Below, piece after piece: positions 42,432 to 50,923 of a stretch of DNA of 64,000 nucleotides. Each line of letters begins with the position of its first letter. The stretch's first letter is position 1. A program made the translations under genes and the position numbers. The stretch spans positions 558,001 through 622,000 of the forward strand of contig CP144172.1 of NCBI GenBank assembly GCA_039636865.1. The letters are read 5' to 3'. Under the pieces are notes generated by a model. It was given only the letters and a program-made list of their open reading frames with translations, did no database searches and was not told the origin of the DNA. The stretch comes from Dermatophilaceae bacterium Sec6.4. GTDB lineage: Bacteria > Actinomycetota > Actinomycetes > Actinomycetales > Dermatophilaceae.

Positions 42432-44252
42432 ATGTGCGGAATTGTCGGATACATCGGGTCGGGCCAGGCTGCTCCAGTGCTGCTGGAAGGGCTCACCCGG
42501 CTGGAGTACCGCGGCTACGACTCCGCCGGTATGGCGCTGCTGACCGCCTCCGGCGCGAAGGTATTCCGCGCCGTCGGTCGGGTGCGTGATCTGCAGGAGG
42601 CGCTGCCCAAGCGGCTGTCCGCCAAGGTCGGGATCGGGCATACCCGGTGGGCGACACACGGACCTGCCACCGAGATCAATGCGCACCCGCACCGCAGCGC
42701 CGATGGGCGAATCATGCTCGTCCACAACGGCATTGTGGATAACGCTATTGCGTTGCGTGCCGAGCTGACTGCGGCCGGAGTCGAGTTCGTCTCCGACACC
42801 GACACCGAAGTGCTGGCCCACCTGATCGGCCGTTCGACCGCAGACTCGCTGGAGGACCGGGTGATCGAGACCTTGGGCCGGATCACCGGAACGTACGCGA
42901 TCGCGGTCCTGGATGCGCAGCTGCCCGACCGGATCGTCGTCGCCCGGCAGGGCTCGCCGTTGATCCTCGGGATCGGCGATCACGAGATGTTCATCGGCTC
43001 CGATGCCTCCGCCCTGGTGCGCCACACCTCCCAGGTGATCCACCTCGACGACGGTGAACTCGCGACCGTCACGGCCGGCGGTTACGAGACCTACACGATC
43101 GATCACGCACGCACCTCCAAGCAGCCCGAGGAGCTGACCCTGCGAGCCGAGGAGCTGCAGCTCGAGGGGTACGACACGTTCCTGCACAAAGAGATCCACG
43201 AGCAGGCGACCTCCCTGGAGCGCATGCTGTCGGGTCGGTTGGACGACCGGTTCGCCACCGCGCGCCTCGATGGGCTCGGCCTGGATGCCCGGGACCTACG
43301 TCGTTTCCGCCGCATCAAAGCGATCGGCTGCGGTAGTTCGTACTACATCGGTCAGCTCGGCGCGTCGATGATCGAGGACCTCGCCCGCATCCCCGCCGAC
43401 GCCGAAGCGGCGTCCGAATTCCGCTACCGAAACCCGATCATCGAGACCGACACGCTCTATGTCGCGGTCAGCCAGTCGGGCGAGACCGCGGACACTCTCT
43501 TCGCGGTGCGCGAGATCCAACGCAAGGGCGGCCGGGTCGTCGGCCTGGTCAACGTGGTCGGATCGACGATCGCCCGCGAGTGCGATGGCGGGATCTACCT
43601 GCATGCCGGCCCGGAGATCAGCGTCGCGTCGACGAAGGTACTGACACACATGGGCGTCGGCTTCGCGCTCCTGGCGTTACTACTGGGACGGGTGCGCGAC
43701 CTGTCGTACGCCGATGGCGCCCGGATCGTGGCAGGGCTGCGGGCGTTGCCGGGCCAGATACAGGACGTGTTGGATACCGAGGAGGAGATCGCGCTGGTCG
43801 CCAAAGAACTCGCGCAGGCGCCGTCCTCCTTCTTCATCGGCCGCACCCGCGGGTATGCCGTGGCGCGTGAGGGTGCCCAGAAGCTGAAGGAGATCAGCTA
43901 CCAGCACGCCGAGGCCTACCAGGCCAGCGAACTGAAGCACGGCCCGCTGGCGTTGATCTCGCCGCTGATGCCGACGGTCGCCATCGTGCCGGACGACGAA
44001 TTGATCGAGCGCAACGTCGGCGCCCTGCACGAGATCGCCGCCCGCAACGGCCCGGTCATTGCGATCACCCACCCGGGAGTCGACTTCGGCGACCTGAGGG
44101 TGCAGCGCATCGTCGTACCGCATGGGGAGATCGAACTGGACCCGATCCTGATGACGATCCCGCTGCAGTTGTTGGCCTACCACGCGGCAAGTGCCCTGGG
44201 CAGGGATATCGACCGACCACGCAACCTCGCCAAGTCCGTCACCGTGGAATGA
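42432..44252 (+). CDS. glmS: Glutamine-fructose-6-phosphate aminotransferase (isomerising)
   Basis: Makes glucosamine 6-phosphate from fructose 6-phosphate and glutamine, the entry to peptidoglycan precursors. The nucleophile is Cys after the start Met (MCGIVGYIGSGQAAP), with RLEYRGYDSAGM and GHTRWATHGPATEINAHPH of the glutaminase. Two SIS domains follow (GCGSSYYIGQLG; VSQSGETADTLFAV), then ELKHGPLALI and the C-terminal DRPRNLAKSVTVE that carries the conserved lysine. 606 residues, standard length. No glmS ribozyme features are seen upstream. Confidence 0.97.
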   Translation: MCGIVGYIGSGQAAPVLLEGLTRLEYRGYDSAGMALLTASGAKVFRAVGRVRDLQEALPKRLSAKVGIGHTRWATHGPATEINAHPHRSADGRIMLVHNGIVDNAIALRAELTAAGVEFVSDTDTEVLAHLIGRSTADSLEDRVIETLGRITGTYAIAVLDAQLPDRIVVARQGSPLILGIGDHEMFIGSDASALVRHTSQVIHLDDGELATVTAGGYETYTIDHARTSKQPEELTLRAEELQLEGYDTFLHKEIHEQATSLERMLSGRLDDRFATARLDGLGLDARDLRRFRRIKAIGCGSSYYIGQLGASMIEDLARIPADAEAASEFRYRNPIIETDTLYVAVSQSGETADTLFAVREIQRKGGRVVGLVNVVGSTIARECDGGIYLHAGPEISVASTKVLTHMGVGFALLALLLGRVRDLSYADGARIVAGLRALPGQIQDVLDTEEEIALVAKELAQAPSSFFIGRTRGYAVAREGAQKLKEISYQHAEAYQASELKHGPLALISPLMPTVAIVPDDELIERNVGALHEIAARNGPVIAITHPGVDFGDLRVQRIVVPHGEIELDPILMTIPLQLLAYHAASALGRDIDRPRNLAKSVTVE

Positions 44253-44280
44253 GCGCCGGACTACTGGCACGGGGGTAGGC

Positions 44281-44307
44281 GGACTCGCCGGTCGAGAGTC
44301 GGGAAAC
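44281..44307. repeat. Intergenic repeat module, copy after glmS
   Basis: GGACTCGCCGGTCGAGAGTC followed by GGGAAAC, close to the copies at 57753-57780 and (reversed) 27006-27087. It begins 28 nt after the glmS stop. The core ACTCGCCGGTCGAGT-like stretch can fold back on itself. Confidence 0.7.
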
Positions 44308-44388
44308 TTGTGAGGTAATGCTGTGCCGCGACTCGGCTAACATCGAAATTGGTTACTCGTGCCTCACGCCGTCACCCGAAGGAGTGCC

Positions 44389-46161
44389 ATGAGCACCACT
44401 GTCCGCCAGCGCGTCAGCCTGTTCGATGTCGCCAAAGGCGGCCTGTTGGCCCTGCCCGAGCTGCGTCACACCGTTACCAAGGGGCCAGGGCTGACGCTCA
44501 GGCCCAGTGCGGTGATGTCGATCGGGTCGGTGTTCCAAAAAGAGGCCGCGGCCCATCCGCAGCGTCCCTTCCTCAAGAGTGGCGACCGGGTCATCAGTTA
44601 CGGCGATGCCAACGCGCAGGTCAACCGGTACGCCTACACGTTGATCGGCGCGGGGGTGCGGCGCGGGGACGTCGTGGGCCTGTTGGCGGTCAACGACATC
44701 GAGAACATCCTGATCTTGCTCGCGACCGTCAAGCTCGGCGCGGTGGCGGGTCTGCTCAACCATCACCAGCACGGTGAGGTGCTCGCGCACAGCCTCGGGA
44801 TCCTCGGTGCCCGGGTGCTCGTCGTCAGTGATGACCTACGCGACGACCTGGCCAGTGCGGGTGACGCCGTGGCCTCCCAACGTGTCCTGACGATGTCCGA
44901 GTTGCGTCAGATGTCACAGGGCGCCTCCACCGCAGACCCGAAGATCACCGCCCAGATCATCGCCAGTGAGCGCGCTTACTACATCTTCACGTCCGGCACC
45001 ACGGGGATGCCGAAGGCATCGGTCATGACGCACTTTCGCTGGTTGAAGTCCTACGGCGGTCTGGGCGCGCTCGGTGTCCGGCTGGGTGGGCAGGACACCC
45101 TCTACTGCCCACTGCCGCTCTACCACAACAACTCCGTGACGGTCGCCCTCGGAGCGGTGCTGCACGGCGGCGCAGCACTCGCAGTCGTCCCGAAATTCTC
45201 GGCGAGCCGTTTCTGGCAGGACTGTCGCAGATTCGACGCGACCTCCTTCGTCTACATCGGGGAGCTGTGCCGCTACCTGCTCGCGCAGGAACCGTCGCCG
45301 GACGACACCCGACACAAGGTGCGCGTCATCGTCGGCAACGGTCTGCGGGCCGATATCTGGAAGGAGTTCCAGAGCCGGTTCGCGATCACGCGGATCGCCG
45401 AGTTCTACGGCGCCAGCGAATGCAATATCGCCTTCATCAATGCCCTGGACGTCGACGAGACGGCAGGTATCTGCCCGCTGCCGCACAAAGTGGTGGTCTA
45501 CGACGACGAGTCGGGTCAGCCGCAGCGCAACGCACGTGGCCGGCTGCAGGCCGTCCGGGTCGGGCAAATCGGTTTGCTGCTCGCGAAGGTGACCGATCGC
45601 CAGCCGTTCGACGGGTACACCGACGACAACGCCTCGGAGGCCAAGCTGATCCGCGACGGTTTCAGGACCGGCGACTGCTGGTTCAACACCGGCGACCTCG
45701 TTCGCAAGCAGGGCATGCAGCATGTCGCGTTCGTGGACCGGGTCGGCGACACCTTCCGGTGGAAGGGTGAGAACGTCGCGACCACGCAGGTCGAAGCCGC
45801 ACTCGGACACGCGCCGGGTGTGCGGGACTGCGCGGTCTACGGCGTCGCGGTACCCGGGACCGACGGCAAGGCGGGGATGGCGGCGGTGCAGATGTCAGAC
45901 GGTGCCGTCTTCGACGGCTCGGCGATGGCTGTCCACCTGATCGGCGCACTGCCGTCGTATGCCGTGCCGCTCTTCATCCGGCTGGTCGACTCACTGGAGG
46001 TCACCAGCACCTTCAAGAGCCGCAAGGTGCAGCTGCGTACCGAAAGCTTCGACGGTGCAGGACCGGACGAGGTGTGGGTGCTCAGCGTCGCGAAATACGT
46101 GCCCTACAACGACGATTACCCCGCAGATGTCGCCTCGGGCAAGGCGCCCCGGTACCGCTGA
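44389..46161 (+). CDS. Long-chain acyl-CoA synthetase (FATP/FadD6-like)
   Basis: A 590-residue ATP-dependent CoA ligase. The AMP-binding signature is YYIFTSGTTGMPKASVM, the second motif is TRIAEFYGASECNIAFIN, the GDL motif is CWFNTGDLVRKQGMQHVAFVDRVGDTFRWKGENV. The latter, with FRWKGENVAT, is that of very-long-chain/FATP-type synthetases such as mycobacterial FadD6. It likely activates long fatty acids at the inner membrane. ATG 44389 follows AAGGAG. A single gene with its own promoter region. Confidence 0.92.
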   Translation: MSTTVRQRVSLFDVAKGGLLALPELRHTVTKGPGLTLRPSAVMSIGSVFQKEAAAHPQRPFLKSGDRVISYGDANAQVNRYAYTLIGAGVRRGDVVGLLAVNDIENILILLATVKLGAVAGLLNHHQHGEVLAHSLGILGARVLVVSDDLRDDLASAGDAVASQRVLTMSELRQMSQGASTADPKITAQIIASERAYYIFTSGTTGMPKASVMTHFRWLKSYGGLGALGVRLGGQDTLYCPLPLYHNNSVTVALGAVLHGGAALAVVPKFSASRFWQDCRRFDATSFVYIGELCRYLLAQEPSPDDTRHKVRVIVGNGLRADIWKEFQSRFAITRIAEFYGASECNIAFINALDVDETAGICPLPHKVVVYDDESGQPQRNARGRLQAVRVGQIGLLLAKVTDRQPFDGYTDDNASEAKLIRDGFRTGDCWFNTGDLVRKQGMQHVAFVDRVGDTFRWKGENVATTQVEAALGHAPGVRDCAVYGVAVPGTDGKAGMAAVQMSDGAVFDGSAMAVHLIGALPSYAVPLFIRLVDSLEVTSTFKSRKVQLRTESFDGAGPDEVWVLSVAKYVPYNDDYPADVASGKAPRYR

Positions 46162-46170
46162 GCCTCGTCC

Positions 46171-46236
46171 AGTGGCAGACAAAGTCATCGACCGGCGTAG
46201 GTATGAGTGCGCCACTGGGCAGGTTTGTCTGCCACT
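46171..46236. repeat. Inverted-repeat element between convergent genes
   Basis: Perfect 13-bp arms AGTGGCAGACAAA (46171-46183) and TTTGTCTGCCACT (46224-46236) enclose a core containing TCGACCGGCGTAGG. It starts 9 nt after the acyl-CoA-synthetase stop and ends 17 nt before the opposed phosphatase stop. It is the same element type as 12887-12952 and can serve as a two-way terminator. Confidence 0.85.
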
Positions 46237-46253
46237 CGGGGTAGGGACGCAGC

Positions 46254-46967
46254 TCAGCGGTTGGTGACCAACGTGGCGACTTCGAGATGGCTGATCTCGT
46301 TGAAGGTCAACAGGTGCGGGCCGGTCTTGTCGATCTGCAACCGGGTCACGCCGGTGTTGAAGCCGGCCATCGACAGCTCGCGCCAGGTCGGCTCGGGTTG
46401 CCCGCCGAGCAACCCGGTGACCAGCCAGGCGATCACCCCGATGGATGAGACGACCAGGGTGCGTTCACCGTCGGCGCCGACCAGCGACTCCAGCGCGCCT
46501 GAGACCCGCGTCGTGAATCCCTCGAAGGTTTCCGCGTAATCCTCGTCGTGCTCGCCGCCGGCCCAGCGCGTGATCGCCTGCAGGAACATGTCCTCGAACG
46601 CGGCCCGGGGTCGCAGGGTGCGCACCATGTCGGCCTTCATCACCAGCATGTTGCGGTACGCGGGACGGAAACCGGTGATGACCTCGACGTGGTCCATCTC
46701 GTTCCACGCGGGGTCGTAATCGATTTCCAGTTCGGCGGTGTCGTGTGACTGCGTGTCGTCCAGCTGCGCACCGACGAGGATCTCCGCAACGCTCTGACGG
46801 TGACGTTTCATCGTGCCGCAGACGATCCGGTCGGGCGCCCAACCGCGCCTGCGCAACGACTCGCCCAGCGCGCGAGCCTGCTGATGCCCGGTGGGTGACA
46901 ACTGGTCGTAGTCGGCCTTGCCGAAAGATGCCTGTCCGTGCCGGACCAGGAAGACCGTGCGCGCCAT
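46254..46967 (-). CDS. Histidine phosphatase (phosphoglycerate-mutase-like) family protein
   Basis: A 237-residue member. The phosphohistidine motif is VFLVRHGQASFG, the second arginine is in IVCGTMKRHRQS, and the second histidine is replaced in the usual SHG position by VVSSIGVIAWL, i.e. SIG in place of SHG. The glutamate is in WNEMDHVEV. The missing histidine suggests weakened or altered catalysis. It diverges from a second member of the same family with only 43 nt between starts. Confidence 0.85.
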   Translation of the reverse strand: MARTVFLVRHGQASFGKADYDQLSPTGHQQARALGESLRRRGWAPDRIVCGTMKRHRQSVAEILVGAQLDDTQSHDTAELEIDYDPAWNEMDHVEVITGFRPAYRNMLVMKADMVRTLRPRAAFEDMFLQAITRWAGGEHDEDYAETFEGFTTRVSGALESLVGADGERTLVVSSIGVIAWLVTGLLGGQPEPTWRELSMAGFNTGVTRLQIDKTGPHLLTFNEISHLEVATLVTNR

Positions 46968-47010
46968 ACCGCAGATGATCCCATTGCGCCCGGCCTGCGA
47001 CGATGTGGCC

Positions 47011-47664
47011 ATGCGGTTGATGCTGATCCGGCACGGACAGACCCCTGCCAACGTCGCGGGCTCCCTGGACACGTTCCTGCCGGGGCCCGGTCTGACCGAG
47101 CTGGGCACCCGGCAGGCCGAGGCGCTGATCGGCGAGCTGGCGGGTGAGAACGTGCAGGCCGTTTTCGCCTCTGAGGCCACCCGTGCGCAGTTGACCGCCG
47201 CGCCCATAGCCGCAGCGCGCGCGCTGGGCGTCGAAGTGCTGCCCGGAGTCTTCGAGGTGCAGGCGGGAGCACTGGAGCGGCGCACCGACAAGACCAGCGT
47301 GCTGGCCTATCTCGACGTGCTGCGGCAGTGGCGCGACGGCGACCTGGACGCAGCAACTCCCGGCGGTGAAGACGGCCACCAGATGATGACCCGCGTCGAT
47401 GCTGCCGTGCGGGAGATCTGCGCGCGCGGTCTGGAGTGCGCCGTGCTCGTCAGCCATGGTGCGCTGATCCGCACCTGGGCGGGCTGGCGTTGCCCGCAGG
47501 TGGATCAGCTGGGCGCCACACCGCTGGAGAACACCGGCATCGTGATCCTCGACGGCGATCAAAGTACGGGCTGGCGGCTGGTCTCATGGTCCGACCACCC
47601 CGCCGGAGGCCTGGAGGACGATCAGCCCGAGACCCCCGAAGCGGATCCGACGGGCGCAGGCTGA
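47011..47664 (+). CDS. Histidine phosphatase (phosphoglycerate-mutase-like) family protein
   Basis: A 217-residue enzyme with intact motifs: LMLIRHGQTPANV (phosphohistidine), FASEATRAQLTA (arginine), FEVQAGALE (acid) and LVSHGALIRTW (second histidine). Family members dephosphorylate sugar phosphates, nucleotides or cofactors. ATG 47011 is the family start. A partner of opposite orientation lies just upstream, and both share a 43-nt promoter space. Confidence 0.87.
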   Translation: MRLMLIRHGQTPANVAGSLDTFLPGPGLTELGTRQAEALIGELAGENVQAVFASEATRAQLTAAPIAAARALGVEVLPGVFEVQAGALERRTDKTSVLAYLDVLRQWRDGDLDAATPGGEDGHQMMTRVDAAVREICARGLECAVLVSHGALIRTWAGWRCPQVDQLGATPLENTGIVILDGDQSTGWRLVSWSDHPAGGLEDDQPETPEADPTGAG

Positions 47665-47833
47665 CCGTAGGTCGGTTGCTGCCAGGAGGAGCCTCCAGTC
47701 CGGCGACGTCAGCGGAGTGCAACGCCGATCGGTTTGTTCGCGAATGACGCCATGTGAGTCGGACCGTGAAAAGAGGCGTCCAACGACCAACTCGGCTTCC
47801 GCGCATTCCGCCACAGCGTCCTAGGCTCCGGGC

Positions 47834-48481
47834 GTGGAGATTCGCCCAGAACTGCCGACCGACGCCTCATCGGTTCGACGTGTGCATCGGATCGCTTTCG
47901 GCGATCACGGTCAGGTCGTCGGTGAGCTCGTGGCCGACCTACGTCAGCTCCTCACGACGGAGACCGGCCTGTCGTACGTTGCCGTTGAGGGCAGTGAGGT
48001 GGTCGGACACATCTTGTTCACCCCCGCCGTCTTGGACGCCCCGCGAGAGCTGGTGGCGGTACAAGTCCTCAGCCCCCTGGCTGTCCTGCCCACCTGCCAG
48101 GGCAGTGGCGTTGGCTCCGCCCTGGTCACGATGGGAATCCAGATCATGGCGGCGAGGTCGGTGCCGGTTGTGTTCCTCGAGGGCGACCCCGACTACTACT
48201 CGCGCTTCGGGTTCCTGTCCGGCGAACATCACTGCTTTCGCAGGCCATCGCTACGCATTCCCAAACCGGCCTTCCAAGCTCTCACGCTGCCGTCCTACGA
48301 GTCCTGGATGACGGGGACGCTGGTCTACCCAGATGCCTTCTGGCGCCACGACGCCGTGGGCCTGCGTGGAGCTGACCGCGTAGCAGAATGGTCCGATGGC
48401 CGAGATGAATCCCCCGCCGGGCCGCCTCAGCGGCGACCAGATCTCCGAGATGGACCTGCCCGACTGGCGCTCGATTCATGA
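47834..48481 (+). CDS. GNAT-family N-acetyltransferase
   Basis: An acetyltransferase of 215 codons. Acetyl-CoA loop is TCQGSGVGSALVTMG, followed by VVFLEGDPDYYSRFGF and the FxP..... strand of this subfamily (often annotated putative acetyltransferase YhbS-like). The family fold ends at about FWRHDAVGLR near 48367. The final 38 codons are in a different frame from, and overlap by 86 nt with, the next gene. The extension may be real overlap or the mark of a lost stop. Start is GTG 47834. Confidence 0.75.
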   Translation: MEIRPELPTDASSVRRVHRIAFGDHGQVVGELVADLRQLLTTETGLSYVAVEGSEVVGHILFTPAVLDAPRELVAVQVLSPLAVLPTCQGSGVGSALVTMGIQIMAARSVPVVFLEGDPDYYSRFGFLSGEHHCFRRPSLRIPKPAFQALTLPSYESWMTGTLVYPDAFWRHDAVGLRGADRVAEWSDGRDESPAGPPQRRPDLRDGPARLALDS

Positions 48482-49070
48482 GGCGCTGGAGTCTCGTTTC
48501 GACACCGGTGACTTCGTTCGTGGCCTGAAACTCGTGGCGGACATCGGCCAGGTAGCCGAAGAACTCAACCATCATCCGGACCTCGACCTGCGATACAGCC
48601 ACCTCAACGTCCGGCTGATGAGTCACGACGTAACAGCCAAGACCTGGCGCGATGTGGAACTCGCCCGGAGGATCTCTGCGCTGGCTGCGGCCATGGGCGT
48701 GAGCGCTGACCCGCTGGCGGTGTCTCGGCTGGAGGTTGGCCTGGACACCTGGGATGCCGATGAGATCAGGCCGTTCTGGTTGGCGGTGCTCGGTCTGCGT
48801 ACGCACCCGCGATTCACCGATGACCTGGTCGACGCGAACGGCAATCTCGCGACGCTGTGGTTTCAGCACTGCGACGCCCACGACGAGCCAACCCAGCGGT
48901 ACCACCTCGACCTGCGGGTGCCGCCTGAGGTTGCCGATGTGCGGATCGAGGCCGGCCTCGCCGCAGGCGGAACGCTGGTATCGGAAGAGAAGAAGCCACG
49001 CTTCGTCGTGCTGGCCGACCCGCAGGGCAACAAGGTCTGTGTCTGCACCCAGATCGGTCGTAGCGACTGA
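48396..49070 (+). CDS. Pterin-4a-carbinolamine dehydratase fused to a VOC (glyoxalase-like) domain
   Basis: A 224-residue two-domain protein. The N-terminal 100 residues carry the dehydratase pattern EELNHHPDLDLRYSHLNVRL and TWRDVELARRISALA, with the active-site histidine pair HH and later His. The C-terminal half (LEVGLDTWDADEIRPFWLAV onward) is a vicinal-oxygen-chelate domain as in Glyoxalase_6. The dehydratase recycles the pterin cofactor of aromatic-amino-acid hydroxylases; no such hydroxylase is in this window. Similar fusions are common in actinobacteria, function unproven. It overlaps the previous gene's tail. Confidence 0.85.
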   Translation: MAEMNPPPGRLSGDQISEMDLPDWRSIHEALESRFDTGDFVRGLKLVADIGQVAEELNHHPDLDLRYSHLNVRLMSHDVTAKTWRDVELARRISALAAAMGVSADPLAVSRLEVGLDTWDADEIRPFWLAVLGLRTHPRFTDDLVDANGNLATLWFQHCDAHDEPTQRYHLDLRVPPEVADVRIEAGLAAGGTLVSEEKKPRFVVLADPQGNKVCVCTQIGRSD

Positions 49071-49088
49071 TGGCAGGGCCGACACCGC

Positions 49089-49111
49089 GCAGAAATTGTG
49101 CAGAAATTGTG
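49089..49111. repeat. Tandem 11-bp repeat
   Basis: GCAGAAATTGT occurs twice in direct contact (49089-49099 and 49100-49110). It is markedly AT-rich against its surroundings, in a 232-nt gap with no recognised gene. It may be a protein-binding site; no function is assigned. Confidence 0.5.
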
Positions 49112-49302
49112 CTGACGGACCTCACTCGGTCGAATCCGGCTCACCCCGAACGGATTTCGATGCTTGTCCTCCCACCCCTGCTACTTCGCGGGTTGCTCGG
49201 TCGTTGAGTGTGTCGACCAAGCACCGGCTTCCTACTCATCGATGAGGCCCGCTGCGCGGGGGGCGTCGACCAATCCGGGCAGGGTGCAGGTTAGATGCAG
49301 GT

Positions 49303-50229
49303 GTGAGCGACAGCGAAACCTATGCCCAGGTCGGCGATATCAAGGTCCGGTACGAGCGGCATGACGGCCCGGTGGACGGCCCGACGTTCCTGCTCGTGCA
49401 CGGCCTGGGCGGCTCCCTGGACAACTGGGCCTCGGTCGTGCCGCTGCTGACGCATCGCGGCAGTGTCGTGAGTCTCGACCTGGGTGGCTTCGGGAAGACC
49501 CAGGTCGCGCCTCATCGGGCGGCTGTATCGGAGAATCTGAAGTTGCTGCACGCGTTCGCCCGGCAGGTCATCGACGGCCCGGTCGTGCTGGCCGGTAACT
49601 CGATGGGCGGCCTGTTGAGCGCTCAGTTGGCCGCCCGGGATCCGCAGCTGGTGAGCGGCGCCGTGTTGATCGACCCGGCCATCCCGGCGGTCTTCCGCGG
49701 GTACCCGCATCGCGAGGTGATCCGCGGTTTCGCGATGACGACGCTGCCGGGCCTGTCCCGCATCGCCGCGCGCCGCCTCGCCGCAAGCACCGTGCGGCAG
49801 GAGGTCGAGCGCACCATCGCCATGGTCACCTCCCGATTCGACAACGTCGATCCTGCGGTGATCGACCGGCACGTGGAGCTCTCGGAGTACCGCCTGCGCA
49901 ACATTCGCGGCGCCGGACCCAGTTTCGAAGCGGCAGCGCGCTCGTTGTTGGCGATGCTGACCCAGCGCAAGCGGTACTACAGCGTCGTCGGCCGGATCCA
50001 GGTGCCGGTGCTGCTGCTGCACGGAGACCGCGACAAGCTGGTCAACGTGCGATGCGCCAGGGCGCTGGCCAAACGCAACTCCTCCTGGACATACATCGAG
50101 GGGGCCGGAATCGGCCATACACCGATGTTGGATTTCCCCGCGTGGACTGCCGAACAGATGCTCACCTGGACCGACGCGAAACTCGGCGAGCTACGCCACA
50201 CGTCGAAGGCTCCGAAGACACATCCGTAG
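49303..50229 (+). CDS. Alpha/beta hydrolase
   Basis: A 308-residue serine hydrolase. LLVHGLGGSLDNWASVV forms the oxyanion hole, LAGNSMGGLLSAQLAA is the elbow, LLLHGDRDKLVNVR holds the acid and GAGIGHTPMLDFPAW the histidine. Extended cap region (residues 150-230) is rich in arginine. The nearest described groups are epoxide-hydrolase- and haloperoxidase-like proteins, so the substrate stays open. GTG 49303 is the start. Confidence 0.85.
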   Translation: MSDSETYAQVGDIKVRYERHDGPVDGPTFLLVHGLGGSLDNWASVVPLLTHRGSVVSLDLGGFGKTQVAPHRAAVSENLKLLHAFARQVIDGPVVLAGNSMGGLLSAQLAARDPQLVSGAVLIDPAIPAVFRGYPHREVIRGFAMTTLPGLSRIAARRLAASTVRQEVERTIAMVTSRFDNVDPAVIDRHVELSEYRLRNIRGAGPSFEAAARSLLAMLTQRKRYYSVVGRIQVPVLLLHGDRDKLVNVRCARALAKRNSSWTYIEGAGIGHTPMLDFPAWTAEQMLTWTDAKLGELRHTSKAPKTHP

Positions 50230-50343
50230 GTCCGTGGCCGGGCACGACAGCCGGATGCAGCTCGCACCCTGCCTGCACCGAGGCTGCCCGGAGCGCCTCG
50301 TGTCGATTTGCCGGGCCGCCGCGAGCCGGGGCACAGTGGAGCC

Positions 50344-50901
50344 ATGTCTCGCTCCCGCGTCCTCGCCGCACCGGTAATCCCTGCTGCCGTGCTCGCCGGG
50401 GCGATGGCCCTCAGCGCCTGCAGCGCAAGCTCGAAAACAGCTGCGAGTACGACCTCGGCGCCGTCTACGACCAGCTCTTCGAGCGCACTTTCCTCGTCCG
50501 GTGCGGGCAGCACCTCCCCGTCCACCAGTTCGACGTCCAGTTCCTCAACGAGTCCCACCTCGACGGCGCCCACCCTGAACCTCGAGCTCGGTAAGTCCTG
50601 CCTGATCGCCACGGCCAAGGTCGCGGCCGCCACGATCCGCTGGAACGCCTCCCTGAAGACGCAGAAGTCGAGTCTCATCTCCTCCGCTGCGAAGAACTAC
50701 CGCAGCACCGCGTCGGACATCCGCAAGACCACCAAGTCAGCGGCCGACAAGACCTACACGTCCTACGTCGATGCGGTCGCCGGGGACATGGAGACGATGG
50801 CTGCGCAGAGCAACGCCGGCAAGGCGACAGTCTCCGGAACCGCGTTGACCAAGGACTCTAAAAAATTGGCCAGCTACTGCCAGCGCAAGACCATCAGCTG
50901 A
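50344..50901 (+). CDS. Ser/Thr-rich lipoprotein of unknown function
   Basis: A 185-residue lipoprotein: MSRSRVLAAPVIPAAVLAGA continues to the lipobox MALSAC. A very long Ser/Thr linker (about residues 33-77) leads to a helical domain with many lysines (KTQKSSLISSAAKNYRS, KKLASYCQRKTIS) and cysteines SCLIA and SYCQ that could pair. The helical part resembles no family I can name. It is probably anchored outside the membrane. Confidence 0.75.
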   Translation: MSRSRVLAAPVIPAAVLAGAMALSACSASSKTAASTTSAPSTTSSSSALSSSGAGSTSPSTSSTSSSSTSPTSTAPTLNLELGKSCLIATAKVAAATIRWNASLKTQKSSLISSAAKNYRSTASDIRKTTKSAADKTYTSYVDAVAGDMETMAAQSNAGKATVSGTALTKDSKKLASYCQRKTIS

Positions 50902-50923
50902 GTCTCCCGGCGTGCCGACGGTG

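Noticed and set aside
42432..42480. glmS ribozyme upstream of glmS
   Set aside because: The gap before glmS is only 11 nt and filled by another gene; no ribozyme core is visible.
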